This document shows, one piece after another, positions 1 to 11,543 of a stretch of 64,000 bases of DNA; position 1 is the first letter of the stretch, and each line of letters opens with the position of its first letter. The stretch lies in contig CM055068.1 of NCBI GenBank assembly GCA_029204045.2, positions 31,571,587 to 31,635,586 of the forward strand, written 5' to 3'. Under the pieces are notes generated by a model. That model saw only the letters and a list, made by a program, of their open reading frames with translations, searched no databases and was not told the origin of the DNA. The position numbers and the translations under genes were made by a program. Origin of the DNA: Tillandsia leiboldiana (Eukaryota > Streptophyta > Magnoliopsida > Poales > Bromeliaceae).

Positions 1-2500
1 ACTCTTATGATCAGTGTAAATCTCACAGTGCTCTCCTTAGAAGTAATGCCGCCACAACTTCAACATGAACACCACAGCCGCAAGCTCCAAATCCTGAGTA
101 GGGTAATTCTTCTTATAATCCTTTAATTGTCGTGAAGCATAAGCAATTACCCTACTATGCTGAATCAAAACACATCTCAAACCGCTGTGAGAGGCGTCAC
201 TACAAATTACGAATCCATCGCCCCTCACTGGCAATGCCAGAACTGGTGCCCAAAACCAAACCCCTCATCCGCTCCTCAAAGCTCAGCTGGCATAGTTCAG
301 TCCAAACAAACCTTATCCCCATCCTAGTCAAACTGGTCAGGGGGATAGAGCTTCGCAAAGCCCTCTACAAACCAACGATAATAACCCGCTAAGCCCAAAA
401 AGCTACGGACCTCAGTAACAGTCGTCGGTCTAGGCAAATCCCGAACAACATCAATCTTCGTCGGGTCGACTGCCACTTCTGCGGCTAATACAAAGTGGCC
501 AAAAATGCAACCTTCCGAAGCCAAAATTCGCACTTTTTAAACTTGGCATACAACTTCTTCTCTCGCAGAAGCTGCAGCACTATCCTCAAGTGCTCCTCAT
601 GCTCTATATCCCTCCGGGAGTAAATCAAAATGTCATCAATAAACACAACGACAAACTGGTTCAAGTACGGCTGAAATACCCGATTCTTCAAATCCATAAT
701 GTAGCAGGGGGATTGATTAAACCAAAAAGCATAACAGGGAACTCATAATGCCCGTACCGGGATCTAAAAGCCGTCTTGGGGATGTCCTCGACCCTCACCC
801 TCGGCTGGTGGTAACCTGACTGGAGATCAATCTTCGAGAATACTGACGCTACCTAGAATCCACACACAATCGAAGCGACCCATCCTTCTTCTTCACAAAT
901 AACACCGGCGCTACCTAAGGCGATACACCTGGTCTCACAAAACCTTTGTCCATTAAATCCTGAAGTTGCGCCTTTAACTCTCGCAGCTCAGCCGGTATCA
1001 TTCAGTAAGGAGCCTTAGAGATTGGCGTAGTTCCTGGGACTACGTCAATCAAAAACTCGATCTCCCTATCCGGCGGCATACTAGTCAGCTCCGGTGGAAG
1101 CATCCGGGAACTCGTGGACAATAGGGATATCCCCGGGTCCCGGTGCCGCCGTAGGCTCCTTAACCACACAAGCCAAAAAGGCCACGCATCCACTGCGCAT
1201 CATCCGCCCCACACGGGAAGTCGAGACTACCGAGGCGAAGAAAGCACTCTGGCACCCTCTACACAATCATCTCCTGGCCTGGCTCGCTAAAGGTCACCAT
1301 TCATGTGGCCCAAATAATTGCCGTGAAATAGCGAGCCAGCCAAACATCCCAAGTACTATAACAAAACCTCACAGCTGATACAGGACCATCAGGTCCACTG
1401 GCAAAATCCATGGCTTGATCTGCATCGGGCAGGACCATTAACACTCCTCCACGTGCAAAGTGTAATCGGAAAACTGAACCTCTAGTGCACGTGGTAAAAG
1501 CCCTACCTCAAACCCATGCGATGATGCAACAGATCTACTAAAAGAATGCGATACTCGTATAACAAATAAAACATGAATCCAAATACCAGAAATAAATCAT
1601 ACCTGCCACTATACAGTCAGCCGTAGCAGAATCCCCCGCCTGTGCTAAGCCGCCCAGATCACTCAACATCGGCTGTCTCTCACCAGAAGGGTGTGGAGGC
1701 GAAACTCGGTCTGCCTGGAGACCTGTCGATGAAGCTCCCGGTCGCAGCTGGGAAGTGGTAGGAACAGATGCCGAAATCGGTGCTGCACGTGCCGACAGAG
1801 GGCACGTAGCCCGAAAATGTCCAAACAGGCCACAAAGGTAGCAGCGTCCCGGTCGCTGATCATAAGTACTGATGAAGTGCTGACCTCCACAGATGATGCA
1901 CCTGCCTGCCTGCTGAGGCTGCCTCTGCTGCCACTACCATCTCTGTAGCCGTGACCGCGACCCCTGCTGGGATGCGGTAGGGGCCAATGCTGGTGAAGGT
2001 GCTACTAAGGTCCGGAAGGGGCACGTAGCTCGGATGTGGCCTGGCTGCCCACATCGGAAGCATCGACCCTCCCTCAAGTCACAGGTATCAGATGGATGTT
2101 GCTCCCTACAGAAAACGCACCGGGCCAACGCTCGAGACTGTAGAGACTGCTGTTGCGGTGGCCTCTAAAATCCACCAGGTCCTCGTCGATCAAGACGCCC
2201 ACGGCCAGGAGGCTGGGGCCGCGGGGGTCGTGATGGCCTCCCAAAACCGGCATGTCCATCATCATCGGGGGCTGGGCGTTTCCTGTCTGGACGTTGCTCT
2301 GAAGCCCCGGCCCCCTCGCCAACAGCCAAGTCACCCCGCTGCGCCAATAACTGCTCCAGGCGCTGGTCCTGACAAAAGCTCCTCGCCACCAACTGGGTCA
2401 CCAAAGCCCGCAGTTCTCCCAACTCGGCGGATACCGCCCGCTCAGACTCCTCGGAAGGTGCGGGGGTACCCCGGGTGGGTGAACGACGACGCGGAGACAT
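1..2500 (-). pseudogene. Element A gag-pol, truncated and decayed (Ty3/gypsy)
   Basis: Polyprotein remnant of a chromovirus-like Ty3/gypsy element, read right to left and cut by the window edge. Gag starts at 2500 (MSPRRRSPTRG) with a coiled-coil-like N-terminus to about 2165 and a stop there. Two CCHC zinc-knuckle pairs follow (2021-2119 and 1802-1900). The second pair keeps CX2CX4HX4C in one knuckle but has lost the last Cys of the other. The capsid domain between N-terminus and knuckles, present in elements B-D, is missing: only about 127 codons separate start and first knuckle. Around 1520-1560 the protease core is degraded (SHSF is visible, DTG is not). RT pieces span about 324-1193, with FIDDILIYS at 632-643 on the minus strand, and an RNase H start with the DAS motif lies at 1-234. 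Many stops and frameshifts. Integrase and 3' LTR lie outside the window. Confidence 0.88.
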
Positions 2501-2774
2501 CCTGCCACAGGAAACCAAAAATCAGTAACAAAACCCCACAAGACCCAATCTAGCGAAAGTCAAAGACATCCCCCTATTTCTGCAACTTTATGTTGTCTGC
2601 AGCCAACATAATTGTTTAACAGAAATAGGGTACGTCGATCCCTCTTCACTCACTGGAAGAGTCAACTGACCAAAATCACCGACTTTCGCAAAATATCACG
2701 CCACTCACGCCCTATCATCCTAGGGTCTGCCAAAAGCCTAGGGTTTTCCAAAGTCCCAACTGACCTATCCCTAA

Positions 2775-2786
2775 GCTCTGATACCA
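2775..2786 (-). promoter_or_regulatory. Primer binding site of element A
   Basis: On the minus strand this reads TGGTATCAGAGC, the usual plant PBS complementary to the 3' end of initiator tRNA-Met. It lies 7 nt downstream of the LTR end (GGGGCGTGACA), with spacer GATTAGT. The 2501-2774 stretch between PBS and gag is untranslated leader with no feature I recognise. Confidence 0.85.
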
Positions 2787-5283
2787 ACTAATCTGTCACG
2801 CCCCAGGTGTAAACCAGAACCCGAGCCCGCCCACAGATCCACCGTGCACACAGAATTTCCCGTGTACACGAAGCGCTGGTAACCTGCTCAGATATAAAAG
2901 ATATAGATAAAGGAGCAATAAACAGAGCTAAAATAAGCCTACTACATCTTAGACTACAACTGGAAAGTAAAAGCATAATAAAAACTCTCAAAATACAAGT
3001 GTCTCTCCCAGCTCACCAAATAAGTACAAACAGCTGGCAAGAGCCAGGCCCAAAATAACTACAACTGTCTGAGAAAAGAAAATGGTACAGCTGATACACG
3101 ACTAAGCTCAAAGTCGGGGTAGATGAACTATCAAGTCAGCGATCTGCTTACCTCGGTTTGCCCGAGACGGCCCTGCAACGCCCGCAGAAGACTCTGCAAA
3201 ACAAAGAGGGAAAAGAAGAGAAAGACAATGGGGGTGAGAACTACTATAAAGAACAGTAGCCTCCCCTAGTGGGAAAACCTCAAACTCTGACGTGCCCACT
3301 AGGACTACTAGAGGCAAAAAGGGAAAAACAGTAGTAAGCTATAAAGGCTACTGATAAGGAAAAACTATCACTACAATGCCTCTAAATGCAGTATCAAAAG
3401 AGATGATTGTATGAATGCATCAGAAAACTGTATCTGTCCAAATAACCCAATCATGTGCCACTAGTAGAACTGGCATTGCCGGCTCAGCGGAATCTGCACA
3501 CATGGCTCCAAACCGCGGGATCGGCCCACATGGCTCGCATCCCAAAATAAGTAACAGATCGGCAACTATAACCGTCCGATCGCACACTCCGGAGTGGCAC
3601 TCGAGGGGAGCGACCCACACGAGTAAAATAGCTCTGTAACAAGTATCCCAGTCTAGCAGGACTTTGATCATGACTATGATCAAAGTGGAAATCTCTATCC
3701 ACTAAAGAAACCCCGATCCCCCAATTTGGTAGAATAGTGCTCAATAAGAGGGAAACTCTATCCACTAGAGTAATCTGATACCCAATCTGATGCATAAGTA
3801 AAACATCCGGTCAACCGCCCAATGTCCGCGGTCACCGCAACACCCCACAAGTCCAAATCTGATACAGTAATCAACAGCTGGCTAACCGCCAAATGTCCGC
3901 GGTTGCCACAATGCCCCACGATCCATAATCGAGTCTAATCTGACCCTGACTCGATGGCCTCGACTACACTATCCCATACCCCTGCTCTAACTCGAGCAAC
4001 ATGCAACTGAATAGAAAGGAGAACAGCTAAATATGGTTTCTCCTAAATCATTTCCCAATATGATAGTGCAGCAGTAAATAGTGGCCTAACTAGATGTCCA
4101 ACCAAGCATGTAATTGTCCTGTACTTGGTAAAATAGATGAAAGTGTCCGTGAAATAAAGCATGCTGGCAAGAATTCATCACAATGGCCTAAGTACCCTAT
4201 GTACTAGTAAATCATGCATAATATCCACAATGTTACTAATAGAACCTTCTATCTCTCAAGTGATAATACCATTCTAATTCACTAATGTCATTAGTAAGCA
4301 AGTACTAACATATATCCCATCTATCTCACATAAGCATGCAAATATTGTTCAAGGGGTGTAATTAGCTTCCTAACATGGTAAACACTCCAATAAGCCTAGT
4401 GGGTAGTCAAAAGTAAGAGATTCGCAACAACACCCACCTCGAGCGCTAAATCCTGGTCCCAAAAGTGAGGTCCACGCTCGGTCCAAACAATCTCCACAAC
4501 ACTGCACAACATTCCCCAAAAGAACATACACAATTAACATACAATATTCCAATCATAATCTGCCCAAGTACAATAGTCCACAATTCTGTCTTTTTTACCT
4601 GCAAGATCTGCCCGAAAATTTCCAACAAAAATACTGTCACGATCCTCGCGACGATCCGGTCGAAACGTGTACCTGCACGTTTAAATCCGAGTTTCCTACG
4701 CTGAGATATAAATTCGGCAAGGGAAACACCCCAAAGAAATCTGTACAGGATTTCAGAATCCATGAACTCAGGGAGAAGAGGATTTTCACCTTCAAAAAAT
4801 ATTCAGAAAAATCTGAGAAAAATCCAGGAGATTCCTTGCGAAATGTAGATGAAAAATGTCTCTTGAAACGCCTCGATCCGACGCCTGTGCGCAAAGATAT
4901 AGCCAAAACACCACAGTGCTGTCCAAAAATCCGTGAAGAAAAATAGGTCAAATGGAAGCTCGGGAAACTCCAAGGTTAGCATGGAAAACGAGGAAACTCA
5001 AAACACAGAAGTTGAAGTCCTACCTGTCGAGAGTCCAACGGCGCAAGAATCGCCGGAATCGGAGGTCGGGGTGAGCCGGGGGAGTCTGTGCACTAAACTG
5101 CGATGAAACGGGTCGCCGGTGTAGAAGCGTCACTGTGCGCCGCGTCACAGAAAAAGCCGAAGAGATGACCTCCAAAAATCCTCAAAGTCCTCTAAAGTAT
5201 TGTGCACTGTGAGAGGAAGAACTTCCCTGAAGAGCTCTTTGTGAAAAGAAGTCTAAACGCCCGAAAAGAAAACCAAGGAAGCC

Positions 5284-5291
5284 TATTTATA
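5284..5291 (-). promoter_or_regulatory. TATA box of element A LTR
   Basis: TATAAATA on the minus strand within CCTATAAATAGG, at the junction of a GC-rich upstream block and an AT-richer downstream block. This is the likely Pol II start region (U3/R boundary) of the family II LTR. Equivalent boxes occur in the other family II LTRs. Confidence 0.55.
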
Positions 5292-5405
5292 GGCCCAGCC
5301 CAACACTGTGTTGGGCCGGATTCGGGCGCGGAATTCGAGCGCCCGAATCCGCCAACACGGGTTGCACCAATCCCGTCCGACGCGCCCGGATTCCTGAGGT
5401 GTTGC

Positions 5406-5801
5406 CACGTGTACCTGTAACACGGGAGAGCGATGCAAGGTCCCCCGTCGCGCGCCACGCGTCCCCCCGCGGTCAGCGGGGGTAGGTACGGCCTGCCAAT
5501 GGCGCGCTGACTCGTGGCCGCACTTAAGTGCATCCGACAGCGCGCCTGGCACCTCTGCGCGCGCACCGTCCCGAGGCGCCCCTCCGCGCACACCGTGGAC
5601 CGAGCGTTCGTGAGCCAGCCAATGCCAGGCCGCCACGTGTCCATGCACCCGGTCCACCGAGCCCGCACAAACTCACTGGTCCGCGTCGCGTGCGCCGGCC
5701 ATTCCGGGCACGCCACGCGTCCTCCGCCCGCGGTCCATGCACCTGCCGCGCCTCCCCGTGGACCGAGCTGCGTGAGCCGGCCAATGAAAGGCCGCCACGT
5801 G
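5406..5801 (-). promoter_or_regulatory. G-box/CCAAT cluster upstream of the LTR TATA box
   Basis: CACGTG hexamers at 5406-5411, 5634-5639 and 5796-5801, with CCAAT at 5496-5500, 5619-5623 and 5781-5785, all 115-510 bp upstream of the minus-strand TATA box. The spacing looks like a degenerate repeated unit (CCAAT, then about 10 nt, then GCCACGTG). CACGTG is the core bound by plant bZIP and bHLH factors; a regulatory role here is inference. Confidence 0.5.
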
Positions 5802-6130
5802 GCTCAGGCCGGTCCACGGTCACCTCCCATGCACCGAAAACCAATAAAAACTTCCGGGAGTCCCTTTTTGGGCATCCAGACTCAGAATCAAACAAGCAAA
5901 TAGCTGTTTTCAAGCGTTTTTCCGTGCTGAATCCAATTCCAACCTCTGTTTGGCCAAAAACCTTTTCAAATTTTCGACAAATGCAGCCAAAGTCCAATAC
6001 AGCAAAAGATACCTCACAGGGTCCATCTGTGGCATCCCTTTGATGCACTATGGGCCAGACACACCAACAATAGGTGTTCTACACAATGGATTCACCAGAA
6101 AAGTTGTCTAGAATTCTGGACCACTACATA

Positions 6131-6240
6131 GTAGGCATAGTAGGCATAGCAGGCAGGCAGGCATAGCAGGCATGGCAGGCATGGCAGGCATAGCAGGCAG
6201 GCATAGTAGGCATGGCATGCATAGCAGGCATAGCAGGTAG
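6131..6240. repeat. GGCATAGCA-type minisatellite
   Basis: About 110 bp built from short units such as GGCATAGCA, GGCATAGTA, GGCATGGCA and GGCAG, in imperfect tandem order. It sits between the end of element A's LTR and the recognisable part of a plus-strand family II LTR (from about 6241). The intervening 6084-6130 holds nothing I recognise. Confidence 0.8.
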
Positions 6241-6996
6241 TGCCAGTGATTACTGGTCTATCGATTGGGTCGATTGTGCACTTCATGTGCTAGTGGTTGC
6301 ATACCATCCTTTGGTTCTCCCATCTTGGGCATTTAGATAGAGGCATGATAGCTGTTGAGAGTCTCCAGCTTCCTTATTTCAGTCTTTATGGCTTTGGTTA
6401 GTTTTTTTCTCTTGAGGACTTAGTGGGCAGACCGTCGGGTCTGGCGGTGTTACCCACTGAGAACTCCCTTTTTGGTGTAGTTCTCACACCCTTTGGGGGT
6501 TTTTTCCCTTCTTTTTCCTTCCTCTCCTTTGTTTTGCAGAGTCTTAGCGGGTGTTGTTGATTCTGTGGTTGTTGATCAAGGCGAGGGAGTCGCGAGCTAG
6601 ATCCCTACCCATGTTTGGAGAGTAGCGGTACCCCTTCAGAGGAGAGCTTCAGTAGATTAGTTGTTTTATTTTCTCTTTTGAGAGACTGATGTAGTGAGGA
6701 TATGATATGTATTGAGAGCATGTACACTGATATATTTATTGGAGGTATCTCCCGGTTGAGTCTCGACCTTTGTGTATGAGGATATTGTATGATTATCATT
6801 TTGGGAGATGGACATTGTTGTATTATTTCCAGTTGTACAGTGGTTGATTTTAGTTATACAGCAGATTATCATTTATAGCTCTGATATCTGTTAGCTGTAG
6901 TACATTTCTTGCAGGTAGGACGCTTCGCCTATGCGGGGTTTGGCATAGGTGGCGGATCTATTGGCGAGCCCGGGTCGCAGTTTCGACCCCGGGACG
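6241..6996 (+). repeat. Family II LTR, 3' fragment
   Basis: Aligns by eye with 62595-63340: same order of blocks, including the CGATTGGGTCGATTG start, the 'ccctttttggtgtag' block and the terminus CAGTTTCGACCCCGGGACG. It stops 5 nt short of the expected LTR end because element B is inserted there. The missing TGACA appears at 20136-20140, immediately after the GGGCG copy that follows element B. Confidence 0.75.
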
Positions 6997-8563
6997 TGTA
7001 GTAACCACAAGTAAAAAGGGGTTTTCAGAGTGTAGTTTTTCCGCATCCCTTTTAGGGGTCCGGAGGGTGGGCTAATAATTCTTTATTTCTAGGCAGACCG
7101 TCGGGGCTCGCGGGTATTTTTAGGCAATAAAGCTCGCGAAACGGAGAACGATGGCGTGATCGGATTCGAATTCCGACCCCGGGATCTCCCAGAATAAATT
7201 TCGGAAGATTACCAGCGGTTCCGGGTGCATCAAAAAGCGTGCGGGAGATCGGCACGCTTTTCGAGGTAAATGGACCCTGATCCTCACCCGATCGCTAAGT
7301 TTTGATTTTTGGGGGTTTAGGGTTCAATCCCACCCCCCATTCACAACCGTACGGTTTATTTACATTTTTGGTTGGTGTAGGGTTTTTTTCCCCACTTCTC
7401 TTTTCCTGTGCGTGGTTTCCCATCCGAGCCCCAATCCCTAGCTTTTACCCTCCATCGGTTGGCGTGAAGAACCGAGGCGACGAGACGGGGAGAAGGAACA
7501 TCCTGCGGAAACCGGCGAACGAGAGCGGGACGATCCTCCTCCTTCCTCCCTTACCGGCGAAAACGAGGTGAGCGGTTCGGGTCTTTTCGGTTTTTCGGTG
7601 TGGGTTTTCTTTCGTGTCGTGTCGCGTGCGAGGCGAGTTGGGGACCAAATGGGAGGCCGCTGCCGCCGTGGTTAAACGGGAGGCCACCGCCACCGTCACC
7701 GTGTTCACGGGGTCATCGCCGGAGCCGCCGTGATCGCGGGGTCGCAACCGGAGCTGAAAACGAGCACCCACTGTTCACATCTTGGAGGTTTCTGGTCGCG
7801 GTCCACACGCAGGCGTGCACCTGGCGCACGCTCCGCGGCCCGGGGGCGCAGACCCGGCGCACAAAGTTGTGCGCCAGGCCGCGCGGTCCACCGGGCCGGC
7901 GTGCACCCGGCGCACGCTCCGCCGCCCGGGGGCGCAGACCCGGCGCACAGAGTCGTGTGCCAGGCCGCGCGGTGCACGCCTAGGCGTGCACCCGGTGCTC
8001 GCCACCGCAGGGGGAAACGATGGACCCGGCGCGCGCCCGTACCCGTGCGCGGCCCGGCCCAAGGCGCCGTGGTCCACTGCTGCAGCGTGCTCCCGGCCCG
8101 CGCCGTGGCCGCGTTTGGTCGTGGACCCGGTCCACGCCAGGATCCGTGCACCGATCTTCAGAAAAGGGTCCAGAAGCTCCGTTCTTAGCCCGTTTCGCCC
8201 CGTTTTTGAGTGTTTTTAAACACGACGATGTTTTTTTAACAAATATTTCTTATTGTAGCTGTTCGGGCACCCGGCGAGGGTATTTTAGTTGGAGCTTCCG
8301 CACGTTTTCTCCTTCGTGGTTGAGGTGGGTTTCATTTTGGGACTTAGCGTCGAGTTTCCGACAGTTGTATCTATATTTGATTGTATGTCTGATGGTGCTA
8401 ACATGATAGTCCTTATGGTCCTTACTGTTGGGTATACTTGGTACTTATTATTACTTTGCTCGAGGCTGCAGCACGCGCACCCGCAGTTTGGCCACCACAA
8501 AGGGTGCGCTTTTTCGGAAAAGTGGTCTATGACCCGTGTAAACCCACGAGGTGACGTAGTGGG

Positions 8564-11543
8564 TGTGATGATCCGGACTCCCGCAAGAACTGTGCAACAT
8601 TAAACAGTGACTGTAGGAAGCTTATTCGGTGAAACGGAGCTTGTAGAATCGAAATTGGACATTTAAAATAGACTCGGCGCAAAAATCGGAGCAAATGGGC
8701 TTTTTCGGGAGCTTTCGGCAAAATTTCGGATGAGAATTTGGCGAAACGGGCGGCGGATTTGGACTCAGCGCGCGAAAACGGTCAAAATGGTATATTTACT
8801 TTATTTTTCGGCGCCAAAACACTGTTCACCAGAACAGTAACTCCGGCCGCCGGAATTACTGTTCCGGCTGCCGGCGGCGACCGGCGGGCGGCGGCAGGCG
8901 GCGGCACAGCGGCGGAGCGCGGCAGAGCGCAGCGGCGCGTGGCGCGGGCAGCGCGGGTAGGCACGGGCAGGCGTGGGCAGGCGCGCGGGAGCGCGGTCCA
9001 CGGCCTGGCATGCACCGGGAGCACCGAAGTTTTCCCCTGCCACGTGGCAGCTCCTTAGTGGTTGGATGGCTTCTAGAAGGTTCACGTGGCGGCACTCCGA
9101 TTGGCCAACATCTTCCGGAAGACCCGGCGCGGGGACCGGGCATGTGCACCACGTGGACACGTGGCGGCTTCTGAGTGGCCCTTGCACAGGTTGTTTCCTA
9201 TTTTGTGGACGCGTGACGCGTTTTGGTTGGCCCGTTTCGGTGTTTCCTGTTCGGATCCGATCCTGTGTGGAGCCCAGCCCATTATAAATAGCATCCCCTC
9301 ACCCCCTCTCATTCCACCTCGGGTTGCGGGCTGTAGAGAGAGAAACAGAGAAAGTGCCCTATACAAAAGTTGTTCCTCTCTCTTTCTTCTCTCTCTCCTC
9401 GAAATCCCAGAATTTCTGGAGTTACAGTTAGTGAGTTATCTGCGACGCGGCGCACTGCGACGGTTTTCTTTTTAGGCCCATTTCCCGTCGCAGTTCCGTC
9501 GGAAATTCCCTGTGTGCTAACCAGGAGGAATTTTTGGATGATTTTCACGGCAGCGCGTTCCTAAGAGGTAAGGCTTCAATTTCCGTGTTGACCACTTTGC
9601 CCCATTTCGCACTTTTGGCACGTTTCCCGAGGTCTCTTTGACCCCCCTTTTTGCTATGGAAATTTCTGGACAGCATCGACTTCTCCGATTTTTATCTTGG
9701 CGTAGGAGCATCTGATCGAGGCGTTTAATGAGTTGATTTTGATCTACTCTTCGCGAGGAACGCAACCGTGATTTTTTTAGGATTTTTAGAGCACAGTTTA
9801 GAGATGAAAAACTCCTCTTTTCTCGTGCTATTTGAAAAACAACAAATATTGTACTTTTTGGGATTTGTATTTATACCGGGAGCGTTGTGCACTGATTTGC
9901 AGGATCTAAGGACTGAGGACAGCCAGGAGACTACCTGGGTTATAGTTTGAGCTACTCGAGGTGGGCGGTTGTTGCTTACCTCATTTTTGACAAGCTCACT
10001 GGGATTACTGGAACTCCCCTAAAATTTAATATGACAATTGATGAGAACCACTGGGACAAACTAATATGATAATTGATAAGAGCCATTGGGACAAACTAAC
10101 AGGACAAACTAACAGGACAAACTAACAGGACAATTGATGAGAACTATTGGGACGAATTAATATGGCAATTGACGAGAACCGCTGGGACGAACTCTCCTAA
10201 AATTTAACCCCACAGATTATATGATGACTTATATTGGGACACTGTGATTGGGACAAAGGCTATAATCTCGCATGCAAATAACTTTTATTCAGTAAATCAA
10301 TCTTCTTTTAAAATAAATATTTGACACTATTTTACAGCTCTTAAAGATAAGACAGTTGCATGCATGACTGAACATCTAGTGAGGCTACTATTTATCGCTA
10401 CACTATCATATTGGGATCTGAACATGTTTCATTATTGTCCTTTGCATCCAAATATCTGTTGCTCATGTATGAGCAGGGGTTTGGGATAGTATAGTCAAGT
10501 TTGTACTAGATTGTGGACTTGTGGGGTCTTGCGGTGACCGCAGACAGTAGGCGGTCGACCAGATGTTTATCCTTGCATCAGATTGGGGTTAAGACTGGTT
10601 TATTGCATCAGCTAGGGATCGGGTTTTCCTAGTGGATGGTTTTCCCACTCTGATCATAGTCATGATCCAGTCCTGCTGGCACTTCTGATACTTATTACTG
10701 AGATATTTTACTCGTGTGGGTCGCTCCCCTTGAGTGCCACTCCGGAGTGTGTTGCAGACATGCTTAGAGTCTTTGAGACTCCTATCCCCTATCGGTGTTA
10801 TGCGTTGGCCAGCATACCCGATTTGGCAACTATCCCCTATCGGTGTTATGCATTGGCCAGCATACCCGATTTGGCAAGGCACAGCAGGCAGTACCAGTTT
10901 TACTAGTGACACAAGACTGAGTTATTTCAGGCAGGCATGTTTGGTATCGTTGCATACAGTCATTTCATGCTACATGGCATTTAGAGGCATAGTGGTGATA
11001 GTTTCTTTTTTTTCAGCAGCCTTTATAGCTTACCACTGTTCTTTCATGTTGCCTCGAGTAGTCCTAGTGGGTGCGTCAGAGTTGAGGTTTTTACCCACTA
11101 GGGGAGGCTACTGGTTTATCTGGTAGTTCTCACCCCCATTGTTGTTTCTCTCTTTCTTCTTCTTATTTTGCAGAGTCGTCTGCGGGAGCTGCTAGGCCAT
11201 CGGCAGCTGATAAAGGTAAGGGGATCGCTGAGTAGATAGATCTCCTGTGAGACTGAGAGTGGATATTAGACAGATGTTGTACTCTTTACTCAGACTGTGG
11301 TATTTTGGGTCTGGCGCTGGCCAGCTGGCTGTATTATTTTGGTGAGCTGGGAGATTATTGTACTTATTACAGCTTTATTTGTAGTTCCAGTCTGAGATAC
11401 TATGTGGTTCTTCTACTTCAGCTCTGTATTATGCTCTTTTATTGTTCATATTATATCGGAGCAGGTTACCAGTGCTTCGTGTACGCGGGAAATCCCGTGT
11501 GCACGGCGGATCTGTTGGTGAGCCCGGGTTCCGGGGCGTGACA
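8564..11543 (+). repeat. Family II solo LTR inside element B 5' LTR
   Basis: 2980 bp, begins TGTGATGATCC and ends CCGGGGCGTGACA. It is flanked by a perfect 5-bp target duplication GTGGG (8559-8563 and 11544-11548), and element B's own 3' LTR has the uninterrupted site at about 19140. There is no PBS, gag-pol or second LTR, so this is a solo LTR, presumably left by LTR-LTR recombination. The last 150 bp match the reverse complement of the start of element A's LTR. Confidence 0.92.
9041..9290 (+). promoter_or_regulatory. Solo LTR promoter: four G-boxes and a TATA box
   Basis: CACGTG at 9041-9046, 9083-9088, 9150-9155 and 9158-9163, with an inverted CCAAT (ATTGG) near 9098. TATAAATA follows at 9283-9290, in CCCATTATAAATAGC, then a CT-rich leader. 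The arrangement matches the minus-strand LTRs of the same family. The function is inferred from motif order only. Confidence 0.5.

Larger units (their letters stand above)
2794..6083 (-). repeat. Element A 5' LTR (family II)
   Basis: LTR of 3290 bp in minus orientation. Its 3' terminus on the plus strand is TGTCACGCCCC at 2794, next to the PBS; its 5' terminus is TGT, seen as ACA at 6081-6083. The terminal and internal blocks match, in reverse complement, the solo LTRs at 8564-11543 and 59571-63344. The 5' boundary is the less certain one, because a related LTR at 23747 is followed by a similar short string (GGATTCAC). No coding sequence; the many short open frames are chance. Confidence 0.75.

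Noticed and set aside
5192..6048. Several 120-174 codon frames on both strands
   Set aside because: All fall in the GC-rich U3 of element A's LTR, overlap one another and show no domain or homology that I recognise.
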